Source: SIG588 sp045533175 (GTDB lineage Bacteria; Bacillota; Clostridia; Oscillospirales; Acutalibacteraceae). Taken from it: a stretch of DNA of 16,581 bases. This document shows positions 1 to 6,066 of this stretch, piece by piece. The stretch is taken from positions 1-16,581 of the forward strand of contig JAZSHJ010000104.1 in the NCBI GenBank assembly GCA_045533175.1, read 5' to 3'. A program made the position numbers and the translations under genes. Under the pieces are notes generated by a model. That model did not search any database, was not told the DNA's origin, and saw only the letters and a list, made by a program, of their open reading frames with translations. The stretch's first letter is position 1, and every line of letters starts with the position of its first letter.

Positions 1-2
1 GC

Positions 3-21
3 TTGTGTCCGCAGGACACAA
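3..21. other. Short perfect hairpin at the left edge
   Basis: Positions 3-10 (TTGTGTCC) pair exactly with 14-21 (GGACACAA) around a 3-nt loop. It is not followed by a T-run on the plus strand, and the minus-strand side runs off the window, so I cannot say whether it is a terminator of a neighbouring gene. The rest of 22-108 holds no gene that I can support. Confidence 0.35.
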
Positions 22-108
22 AATAATATTGCGATAAATTGCAAACGATGTCGGCTTCGCCTAATGAATGGGCAAACATCGCATCATTTTTACAGGGCGG
101 AGGCTACC

Positions 109-882
109 TCACATCTCCGCGACAATATACACAGGATAATGATCCGAAATATACGGTGTGTCCGCGGAAGGTGCGTCGTTCACACGGACGGCGTTAACGA
201 TTTGGATAGAAGCATCGGTGAAAACATAATCGATTTTTTCGAGGTTTTCACGCCGCCCGAAATCGTGGAACGTACCACCCAGATTCGCTGTGGCATCGAC
301 GATGTTGCGTGTGCCGCAAGCGGTTATTGCTTGAATTTCGGGGGTGTCCGGCGTGGCGTTGAAATCGCCCGTCATAAAAAACTTTTTATTATGCGACGTG
401 ATGTCCTGCAACAACTGCACCGAAGCGAGCATACGTGCCATCTTTCCCACGTGGTCGGTATGCACGTTATATACATAGAAAGGCTCTGCTATATCGCGGT
501 GCTTGAGCAGTGCGCGGGTGTAGACGCGAGGGCAAGCACTTTGATCGCTTCCGTCATAACGCGAGCCGAAAACATGCGGTGTGTTTGAGAGCATGGTCGA
601 GTCGCAGGAAATCAGCGAAAACACATCCTTGCGAAAGGCGATCAACGACGCTTCATCATCGTAATGGGCATTTCGACCGCCACCCACTGTGTAATAAGCG
701 GGGAGAGAGTCAACGAGCCATGCACGCATTTCGGGTGTGATCTCTTGAAAACCGATGATGTCGGCACGTTCTTCGTTTAAGAACGACAGAATGCGTTCAC
801 GACGGTTGGGGAAGGCGTTGAACCCGTCGGCGGCACAGTTTAAACGCATATTAAACGACATAACTTTCAATTGTGTGGACAT
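109..882 (-). CDS. Endonuclease/exonuclease/phosphatase (EEP) family hydrolase
   Basis: A 257-aa protein with the full EEP fold signature: MSFNMR at residues 8-13, the metal-binding FQE at 45-47 (E47), VYNVHTDH with H141, GDFNATPD with D173 and N175, KIDYVF near 230, and the terminal SDHYPV with D247/H248. This family cleaves phosphodiester or phosphomonoester bonds in a Mg2+-dependent way. Substrates range from DNA to phospholipids and inositol phosphates, and nothing here fixes which. No signal peptide or membrane segment is visible, so it is probably cytoplasmic. The reading frame stays open up to 945, but that extension lies on top of a perfect promoter. The ATG at 882, with GAGAGG about 12 nt upstream, is therefore preferred. 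It stands alone and diverges from the TRIC gene. Confidence 0.85.
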   Translation of the reverse strand: MSTQLKVMSFNMRLNCAADGFNAFPNRRERILSFLNEERADIIGFQEITPEMRAWLVDSLPAYYTVGGGRNAHYDDEASLIAFRKDVFSLISCDSTMLSNTPHVFGSRYDGSDQSACPRVYTRALLKHRDIAEPFYVYNVHTDHVGKMARMLASVQLLQDITSHNKKFFMTGDFNATPDTPEIQAITACGTRNIVDATANLGGTFHDFGRRENLEKIDYVFTDASIQIVNAVRVNDAPSADTPYISDHYPVYIVAEM

Positions 883-916
883 GTGAGATCGCATCCTCTC
901 AAAAGTATATGTGTTT

Positions 917-945
917 ATTATAACAAGGTCGTTCTTTTCTGTCAA
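917..945 (-). promoter_or_regulatory. Perfect-consensus sigma-A promoter for the EEP gene
   Basis: Read on the minus strand, TTGACA (945-940) and TATAAT (922-917) are both exact consensus, separated by 17 bp. Transcription should begin near 910, giving a leader of about 28 nt before the ATG at 882. It also rules out the longer ORF start at 945. Confidence 0.85.
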
Positions 946-963
946 TCAATGTCGGTATTTATC

Positions 964-992
964 TTGCACCTTTTTTATTCGTGTGCTACAAT
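964..992 (+). promoter_or_regulatory. Sigma-A promoter for the UPF0126/TRIC gene
   Basis: TTGCAC (964-969), a 17-bp spacer and TACAAT (987-992). Predicted transcription start is about 999, directly before the AGGTGA ribosome binding site (1000-1005), so the leader would be only about 12 nt. It runs divergently from the EEP promoter, with 18 bp between the two -35 boxes. Confidence 0.65.
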
Positions 993-1010
993 GATAGTGA
1001 GGTGATCTGC

Positions 1011-1658
1011 GTGATACGTGACGTTATAATCTTGGTAATGGAATGGATGGGGACCATATCCTTTTCTGTTTCCGGCACATTGGTTGCCATCAGTTGCGGA
1101 TTGGATCTGTTCGGCGTGATCACCGTTGGGTGTATCACCGCGGTAGGCGGCGGTGTGATGCGCGACATGTTGATCGGCAACAGCCCGCCAAAGGTGTTCC
1201 TCAATCCGTTGATTTTGCTTATAGCGGCCGTTACCTCACTTGTTGTTTTTTTGATTGCGTACATATACCGCAACAAGTTTCAAAAATTCCGCGAAAAGGC
1301 GGATGTGATCAACAACTTTTTTGATGCGTTGGGTTTGGCCGCTTTTTCGATCACGGGTGTGGAAATCGCATGCCTTTCCCCGCATGGGAACAACGTTCTC
1401 TTGGCAATCACCATGGGTGTTATCACCGGCGTGGGCGGCGGTGTGTTGCGCGATGTGTTGGTGAACGAAAAGCCGTACATCCTTGTTAAACGTGTATACG
1501 CCGTTGTATCTGTGGTGGGATGCAGTTTCTATTATCTGATAAGTGTGCAATTTGAATACAAGGTGCTTGCCACGTTTTTTGTAATCGCGTTTATCGTGTC
1601 GATTCGCTTGCTTGCCGCGAAATTTCATTGGGAACTGCCAAAGATCAAATGGAAATAA
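1011..1658 (+). CDS. UPF0126/TRIC-type membrane channel protein (YicG-like)
   Basis: A 215-aa hydrophobic protein made of two copies of the UPF0126 repeat. Each copy has three membrane helices and a signature GGGxxRD loop, at residues 46-52 and 142-148. The two-repeat form is related to trimeric intracellular cation (TRIC) channels, and bacterial members are thought to pass cations across the inner membrane; the in vivo role is poorly known. The open frame begins with a GTG at 981, but the promoter lies over that codon. I chose the GTG at 1011, which sits 5 nt after AGGTGA. The C-terminus ends in a basic tail (KIKWK). It has its own promoter and terminator, so it is probably monocistronic. 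Confidence 0.88.
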   Translation: MIRDVIILVMEWMGTISFSVSGTLVAISCGLDLFGVITVGCITAVGGGVMRDMLIGNSPPKVFLNPLILLIAAVTSLVVFLIAYIYRNKFQKFREKADVINNFFDALGLAAFSITGVEIACLSPHGNNVLLAITMGVITGVGGGVLRDVLVNEKPYILVKRVYAVVSVVGCSFYYLISVQFEYKVLATFFVIAFIVSIRLLAAKFHWELPKIKWK

Positions 1659-1662
1659 CCAA

Positions 1663-1690
1663 AAGGCCTCGCATAAGACGAGGTCTTTTT
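1663..1690 (+). terminator. Intrinsic terminator after the TRIC gene
   Basis: A 9-bp stem with one G-T pair (AAGGCCTCG with CGAGGTCTT), a 7-nt loop and a T-run, beginning 5 nt after the stop codon. Confidence 0.8.
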
Positions 1691-1738
1691 CAATATTTCT
1701 CTTCATAACGGGAAAGATACCTCTATGGGGGGAGAACT

Positions 1739-3037
1739 ATGGAATCGTTATGGGGAAAAACCGCGCAACCGAGTGCGTTTGAACCGTTGAAGGGGGATAT
1801 TAAAGCCGATGTCTTAATCGTCGGCGGCGGCATAGCAGGCATTTTGTGTGCTTATATGTTAAGCCAAGCAGGGGCTAAGTGTGTTTTGGCAGAGGCTGAT
1901 CGCATTTGTCGCGGTGTAACGGGGAACACCACCGCCAAAATCACCCTGCAACACGGATTGATTTATGATACCATCATTCGCAAATACGGTAAAGAAGCAG
2001 CAGAAATGTATTTGAAAGCGCAACAAACGGCGCTGAAACAATACGACAGTTTATGTCGCCGTGTGGATTGTGAGTATACGTCAGAGGATGCTTGTTTATA
2101 CACGGTGGAGGATGTTTGCGCCATTGAACGTGAGGCGGCGGCATATCAACAAATCGGATTGCAAGCAGAGTTTTGCCGAAGTATTGATCTGCCCTTCAAA
2201 ACCCAAGGGGCGTTGCGTGTTGCTGATCAGGCACAGTTTCATCCTCTGAAGTTTTGCTTTTCGCTTGCAAAAGAGTTGACGATATACGAGAACACGAAAG
2301 TACGGGAACTGTTTGGCAACGGGGCCGTTACCAACCGTGGCAAGATCTTGGCCGATCACATTATCGTTGCCACGCACTTCCCGTTTGCAAACAAATACGG
2401 TGGGTATTTTTTGAAGATGTATCAGCACCGTTCGTATGTGTTGGCGTTGAAAAACGCGTATATACCCGACGGGATGTATGTGGATGCAGATCTTGCGGGG
2501 TTATCCTTTCGCAAACACGATGGGGCGCTTTTGTTGGGTGGCGGAAGTCACCGAACGGGTAAAAAAGGCGGCGCGTGGCAAGAACTGCAACGCTTCGCAA
2601 ACGAATACTATCCCCAAAGCCGCGAAGCGTCCCGTTGGGCCACACAGGATTGCATAACGCTGGACGGGATTCCGTATATTGGGCAGTATTCCCCGAAAAC
2701 CCCGCGGGTGTACGTGGCAACGGGGTTTAATAAATGGGGAATGACCTCTGCAATGACGGCGGCCATGATCTTATCGGATATGGTGTGCGGCAAAAGAAAC
2801 GAGTATGCACCCGTCTTTTCGCCGACACGCCGTATATGGCATCCGCAACTGGTGGTGAATGTGGCCGAAACGACGGTGAACATGTTAACTCCCACCACGC
2901 CGCGATGTCCGCACATGGGCTGTGCGCTGAAATACAACCCGCACGAACACTCGTGGGATTGTCCGTGTCACGGTTCTCGCTTCACAAAAAGCGGGAAAGT
3001 GATTGAAAATCCCGCTACCGACGATAAACCGATGTAA
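1739..3037 (+). CDS. FAD-dependent oxidoreductase with C-terminal Rieske [2Fe-2S] domain
   Basis: A 432-aa two-domain protein. Residues 24-53 form the Rossmann dinucleotide fold with GGGIAG at 29-34, and the DAO-type FAD domain continues to about 350, including a late VYVATGFNKWGMT stretch typical of these oxidases. A Rieske cluster site follows: C390-x-H392, 15 residues, then C408-x2-H411, the four expected ligands. The fusion resembles the YhfW-type family of Bacillota, whose substrate is not established. At 432 aa it is shorter than YhfW (roughly 500), but both domains look complete. The ATG at 1739 follows a GGGGGGAG ribosome binding site. I see no convincing promoter of its own between 1690 and 1738, so readthrough or a weak promoter may drive it. 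A strong terminator follows. Confidence 0.88.
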   Translation: MESLWGKTAQPSAFEPLKGDIKADVLIVGGGIAGILCAYMLSQAGAKCVLAEADRICRGVTGNTTAKITLQHGLIYDTIIRKYGKEAAEMYLKAQQTALKQYDSLCRRVDCEYTSEDACLYTVEDVCAIEREAAAYQQIGLQAEFCRSIDLPFKTQGALRVADQAQFHPLKFCFSLAKELTIYENTKVRELFGNGAVTNRGKILADHIIVATHFPFANKYGGYFLKMYQHRSYVLALKNAYIPDGMYVDADLAGLSFRKHDGALLLGGGSHRTGKKGGAWQELQRFANEYYPQSREASRWATQDCITLDGIPYIGQYSPKTPRVYVATGFNKWGMTSAMTAAMILSDMVCGKRNEYAPVFSPTRRIWHPQLVVNVAETTVNMLTPTTPRCPHMGCALKYNPHEHSWDCPCHGSRFTKSGKVIENPATDDKPM

Positions 3038-3039
3038 GG

Positions 3040-3067
3040 AAAAGAACACCGTTTACGGTGTTCTTTT
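3040..3067 (+). terminator. Strong intrinsic terminator after the FAD-Rieske gene
   Basis: A perfect 12-bp stem (3040-3051 with 3056-3067) around a TTTA loop. The stem is flanked by its own A- and T-runs, so it may work in both directions. Confidence 0.9.
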
Positions 3068-3086
3068 GCGTTGCACCGAAACAGTA

Positions 3087-3115
3087 TTGCACAGCAGATG
3101 GAAATATGTTATAAT
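3087..3115 (+). promoter_or_regulatory. Strong extended -10 sigma-A promoter of the sugar operon
   Basis: TTGCAC (3087-3092), 17-bp spacer, TATAAT (3110-3115), plus a TG at 3107-3108 that makes an extended -10. Transcription should start near 3121-3122, at or just inside the AGAGGTGG ribosome binding site of the next gene, so the leader is about 15 nt. Confidence 0.85.
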
Positions 3116-3135
3116 GCAATAGAGGTGGTAAAGAG

Positions 3136-3534
3136 ATGACTCTGCATACATGCTTTAAAACAACGAAAACACTTGTGGAACACACAAAATTCGTGCGTGT
3201 GTATAGATTCGTCGCGGAAAATACGACATATACGATCGTGCTGACAAAGCGGTTTGCCAACAAACATACGATCATTCATTGCGCGGAAAACCAAATCGTG
3301 TGGCAACAAATACCGGCACTTTTTAATTGGGGCGGGAATATGCCCGGGGTCTGTACACCGATCTACAAATGCGTACAGGATAAACACAGCGTAACGCTGT
3401 TTGTTGTGCGCGGAAAACCGAATGGATTCACAGGGTTAGACGACGGCGTTTTTCGTTCGGCAAATACATTTGATAAACGATATATTAATGTGATGAGTTA
3501 CTCACGGTTTAAAAATTTGCAAATTTTGATATGA
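3136..3534 (+). CDS. Hypothetical protein, 132 aa, first gene of the rhaM operon
   Basis: I do not recognise this protein. The ATG at 3136 follows AGAGGTGG with 7-nt spacing and the operon promoter lies just upstream, so it is very likely translated. The product is basic, rich in Thr, Lys and aromatic residues, with no signal peptide or membrane segment. Alternating hydrophobic and polar runs (TTYTIVLTKRF, HSVTLFVVRGK) suggest a mostly beta fold. Three scattered Cys residues form no obvious metal motif. By eye its codon use is more A/T-rich than the genes downstream, which could reflect separate ancestry. Its stop codon overlaps the ribosome binding site of rhaM, so the two are probably translated in sequence. 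Confidence 0.7.
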   Translation: MTLHTCFKTTKTLVEHTKFVRVYRFVAENTTYTIVLTKRFANKHTIIHCAENQIVWQQIPALFNWGGNMPGVCTPIYKCVQDKHSVTLFVVRGKPNGFTGLDDGVFRSANTFDKRYINVMSYSRFKNLQILI

Positions 3535-3544
3535 GGTGAGTAGA

Positions 3545-3862
3545 ATGGAAAAATACGCGTGGAAAGCAACCATTAAAGAAGGCTGTTTGGAGGAGTACAT
3601 ACGTCGTCATGACAATTTACCGGATGACATGAAACAACTGCTCACACAGGCCGGGATTAAAAACTATTCCATTTGGAATGTGGGAAATGAGTTGTTTGGA
3701 TATTACGAGTGCGAAAAAGGCATTGATTTTGCGGCAAAAACGCAAGCGGCCAGTCCGGTTGTAAAAGCATGGGATGCCTACATGGCGGACATTCTCGTGA
3801 TGGAAAAAGATCCGATAACAGGTGCCCAGCTGTTGCTGAAGCAGGTGTTTGCATTTCGTTGA
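3545..3862 (+). CDS. rhaM: L-rhamnose mutarotase (RhaM, DUF718 family)
   Basis: A 105-aa protein matching the E. coli RhaM length of 104 aa. RhaM interconverts the alpha and beta anomers of L-rhamnose so that the isomerase gets its preferred form. Family residues are visible: EEYIRRH with Tyr18 and the catalytic-type His22, NYSIWNVGNELFGYYE in the core, the KAWDAYM stretch near 75-81, and a C-terminal LLKQVFAFR strand like the family's ELQEVFYLP end. The frame opens at a GTG (3536), but the ATG at 3545 has AGGTGAG 4-5 nt upstream and gives the usual family start. It lies 10 bp after the hypothetical gene. No rhamnose isomerase, kinase or aldolase is in the window, so another sugar is possible. 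Confidence 0.85.
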   Translation: MEKYAWKATIKEGCLEEYIRRHDNLPDDMKQLLTQAGIKNYSIWNVGNELFGYYECEKGIDFAAKTQAASPVVKAWDAYMADILVMEKDPITGAQLLLKQVFAFR

Positions 3863-3877
3863 AAACAAGGTGATATA

Positions 3878-4643
3878 ATGAAAATTCTCGGCAGCGATTT
3901 TGACGGAACGTTCAACTGGGGCGGCGTGGATGATGAAAAAAATTGCCGCTGTTTGTACTTGGCGGGCGGCGGGAAACAAATTCGGCATTATCAGCGGACG
4001 CGGCGGGAAAAACATCAAGATCATAGCGGAACAACACCCGCAGTTGGAATTGGATTTTTTGGCCGCGTGTAACGGCGGACACATCTATGACGGTAACGGA
4101 CGTGTGATTTATGAAGCGCGGTGCACCACGCTGTCGCTTCGTACGTTGGTGAAGGATCTGCTTTTGTGGGGCAGCATGTTTGCATACGTTATCGCAAAAG
4201 AGTCGTTTTATACGATAACCGATTGGGAAAAACGCCCTTCAAACGTGCCTGCAGAAGAGATTTGCTTGTTTGAAGAGTTGCGCGAAGCAGAATATTTCAA
4301 CCAAGTCAGCGTGCAATTGCCCACCGTAGAAGAAACTCTTAAAGTGGTTGCGCATATTGAAAATTCATACGGACAACACGTAACGCCGCTTCAAAACGGA
4401 ACGTGTATTGATATTGTTCCTGTCGGCGTTAACAAAGCGCAGGGGTTATATCGCGTGATGGAACATTACGGCGGTACATACGACGACGTGATTGCGGTCG
4501 GCGACAATTATAACGATGCCGATATGTTGCGGGAATTTCGTTCGTATGCCATGGCGCACAGCGATGAACCGATCCGTTGCATGGCGAACGATATTGTGGA
4601 GAATGTCACGCAGTTGTTGCAAAAGGAAATGGAGGACAACTGA
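3878..4643 (+). pseudogene. HAD-superfamily (Cof-like) phosphatase, frameshifted at an A7 run
   Basis: The ATG at 3878, 4 nt after AAGGTGA, opens a frame carrying the HAD nucleophile motif DFDGTF (D7, D9). That frame stops at 4072 after 64 codons. From about 3943 the rest of the protein continues in the next frame: ISGRGG (motif II), the cap domain, and GDNYNDADM (motif IV), ending at 4643. Removing one A from the seven at 3936-3942 joins the two halves into a normal 254-aa HAD-IIB protein (GVDDEKIAAV across the join). HAD-IIB enzymes dephosphorylate sugar phosphates and similar compounds. The lesion may be a true recent mutation, a homopolymer base-call error, or rescued by slippage. Everything else, including the translational overlap with the next gene, looks functional. 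Confidence 0.8.
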
Positions 4644-5491
4644 TGAGATACGGAACGGGTGCTTGGAATTGCGGACGGTTCGGCGAAGAGCGATACAAGA
4701 AGCTGAAAGAGCACGGATACGATGCCGCCGACTATCCCATGGCAGATACCGACAGCGAATTGTATACCGCCACCGATGAGCGACGCGCGGCCATTTTGGC
4801 CCACGAGAAAGCCTTGGCCGCGGCGGCCGGGATTACCATCCATCAAGTGCATGGCCCGTGGCGGTGGCCCGCACAGGACGGGACAGAGGAAGAACGCGCC
4901 GAACGTATGGAGAAAATGAAGCGTTCCATTCGTTTCACGGCGGAGCTCGGGTGTAAAAACTGGGTGATTCATCCCATCATGCCGTTTGGCGTAAACGAGA
5001 AAAACGATGCGGAACTGGCGGCTAAAACATGGGAAATGAACCGTGCGTTTATGAACGAACTGCTTGCGGTGGCTAAAGAGCTGGATATTACCATCTGTTT
5101 TGAAAACATGCCGATGCCTGAGTTTTCGCTGGGAGATCCCGCGGCGATCTTGCGGTTTGTGCAAGAAATGAATGACGATCACTTTATGATCTGTCTGGAT
5201 ACCGGTCATGCCGAAGTTTGTCCCGGTTTCACGGCAGGTTCTGCTGCCCGTTTGATGGGCAAGTACATCCGCGTGTTGCATGTACACGATAACGACGGTC
5301 GACACGATTGGCATCAACTGCCGTTTTTCGGCGTGACCGATTGGATGGATTTCGGTGCGGCGTTGCGGGAGATCGGGTTTGACGGGGTGTTTAATTTTGA
5401 AACCTGCCCGCCCGGCAAATTGCCCATGCCGTTGTTTGAAGAGATGAGTTGTATGTTGGCCAAAATGGGCCGTACAATTATGGGAGAATAA
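4643..5491 (+). CDS. Sugar phosphate isomerase/epimerase-like TIM-barrel protein (AP endonuclease 2 family)
   Basis: A 282-aa protein of the xylose isomerase-like TIM-barrel family. The four metal-site positions typical of the fold are visible: E154 (FENMP), D186 with H189 (CLDTGHAE), H213/H215 (VLHVHDND) and E253 (FNFETCP). Such enzymes epimerise or isomerise ketoses, inosose or sugar phosphates; the substrate here is unknown. The frame is open from 4577, but the ATG at 4643 has GGAGG 7 nt upstream and overlaps the stop of the HAD gene (TGATG), which points to translational coupling. Neighbouring rhaM-like mutarotase and HAD phosphatase suggest one pathway that handles a deoxy- or phospho-sugar. 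It is the last gene of the operon. Confidence 0.85.
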   Translation: MRYGTGAWNCGRFGEERYKKLKEHGYDAADYPMADTDSELYTATDERRAAILAHEKALAAAAGITIHQVHGPWRWPAQDGTEEERAERMEKMKRSIRFTAELGCKNWVIHPIMPFGVNEKNDAELAAKTWEMNRAFMNELLAVAKELDITICFENMPMPEFSLGDPAAILRFVQEMNDDHFMICLDTGHAEVCPGFTAGSAARLMGKYIRVLHVHDNDGRHDWHQLPFFGVTDWMDFGAALREIGFDGVFNFETCPPGKLPMPLFEEMSCMLAKMGRTIMGE

Positions 5492-5493
5492 CC

Positions 5494-5536
5494 AAAAAAA
5501 GAAACAAGCAGACACTCCGTAGGATGTCTGCTTGTT
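5494..5536. terminator. Shared terminator between convergent genes
   Basis: A perfect 12-bp stem (5503-5514 with 5525-5536) around a 10-nt loop. The A-run at 5494-5500 gives a strong U-tract on the minus strand, so it is a good terminator for tspO. On the plus strand the tract after the stem is only moderately T-rich, so it probably works less well for the epimerase operon. Confidence 0.8.
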
Positions 5537-5539
5537 CTG

Positions 5540-6019
5540 TTATCGATTCAATACATAGTATCCCAAATTCAGATAGGAGGCAAAGAGCAACCAGACGAAA
5601 TAAGGGAGTAGCAACCAGGCTGCCACCGTGGAGTGGGCGGAAAACCGTTTGATGGTGTAGGCGACAAGGGCGATTAAAAGCAATATCCAAAAGAACGAGA
5701 ACAGCCGCCATTGCAAGCGGAAGAAAAAGAGTGGCCACAATACGTTAACGGCCAGTTGCAAAAAATATACGGCAATGGATTGTATGCGGTCGATGTCGCC
5801 CGTTTGCCACACGAGATAGGCCGATACACCCATGGCGGTGTAAAGAATGGTCCAAACAGGAAAAAACACCCATGCAGGCGGTGCCAGCGGTGGTGCATTC
5901 CATTCTCTGACTACCGAAAAATCACCACCGAGTAACGCACCGAGTGCACCTGCCGCCAAGGTGATGCCGACAAAAAACAAAAGAGCACGCCACGAAAACT
6001 TCTTGGAACCGATCGTCAT
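5540..6019 (-). CDS. tspO: TspO/MBR family tryptophan-rich sensory protein
   Basis: A 159-aa five-helix membrane protein of the usual TspO size. The family blocks are clear: PPLAPPAWVFFPVWTILYT leading into helix 2, an FFFRLQW turn, and the final PYFVWLLFASYLNLGYYVLN helix. TspO proteins bind porphyrins and other hydrophobic ligands and are linked to stress responses and tetrapyrrole handling. The frame extends to a TTG at 6040, but the ATG at 6019 has GGGAGGGA 6-7 nt upstream. That ribosome binding site lies wholly inside the 3' arm of the terminator hairpin of the gene before it, so translation on a readthrough transcript should be held down by the hairpin. I found no separate promoter for it. 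Confidence 0.93.
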   Translation of the reverse strand: MTIGSKKFSWRALLFFVGITLAAGALGALLGGDFSVVREWNAPPLAPPAWVFFPVWTILYTAMGVSAYLVWQTGDIDRIQSIAVYFLQLAVNVLWPLFFFRLQWRLFSFFWILLLIALVAYTIKRFSAHSTVAAWLLLPYFVWLLFASYLNLGYYVLNR

Positions 6020-6065
6020 AAAAAATCCCTCCCGCTTCAAGACTATGTTGAAACGGAAGGGATTT
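6020..6065 (-). terminator. Terminator/attenuator hairpin holding the tspO ribosome binding site
   Basis: On the minus-strand RNA, 6065-6048 pairs with 6040-6023 in an uninterrupted 18-bp stem (two positions are G-U pairs) with a 7-nt loop, followed by U6 (6025-6020). On the plus strand those two positions would be C-A mismatches, which shows that the minus strand is the working one. It starts 1-2 nt after the zinc-ribbon gene's stop. The tspO Shine-Dalgarno (6033-6026) lies in the 3' arm and the U-run abuts the tspO ATG. Confidence 0.85.
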
Positions 6066-6066
6066 A

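Noticed and set aside
49..82. Possible terminator after the EEP gene
   Set aside because: CGATGT/ACATCG can pair across a long loop but has no good U-tract on the minus strand, so it is not supported.
64..588. Open frame of 174 codons on the plus strand
   Set aside because: It lies antisense to the EEP hydrolase, which has all family motifs. No ribosome binding site and no recognisable protein sequence.
883..945. N-terminal extension of the EEP gene to 945
   Set aside because: It would put coding sequence over a perfect -35/-10 promoter. The ATG at 882 gives the normal family start.
3936..3942. Programmed -1 frameshift in the HAD gene
   Set aside because: The run is slippery, but a -1 shift leads to the wrong frame. 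A +1 shift or loss of an A is required, and no stimulatory structure is evident.
3900..4643. HAD gene starting independently at 3900
   Set aside because: This start has no ribosome binding site and would lack the catalytic DxD motif, which is present just upstream in the other frame.
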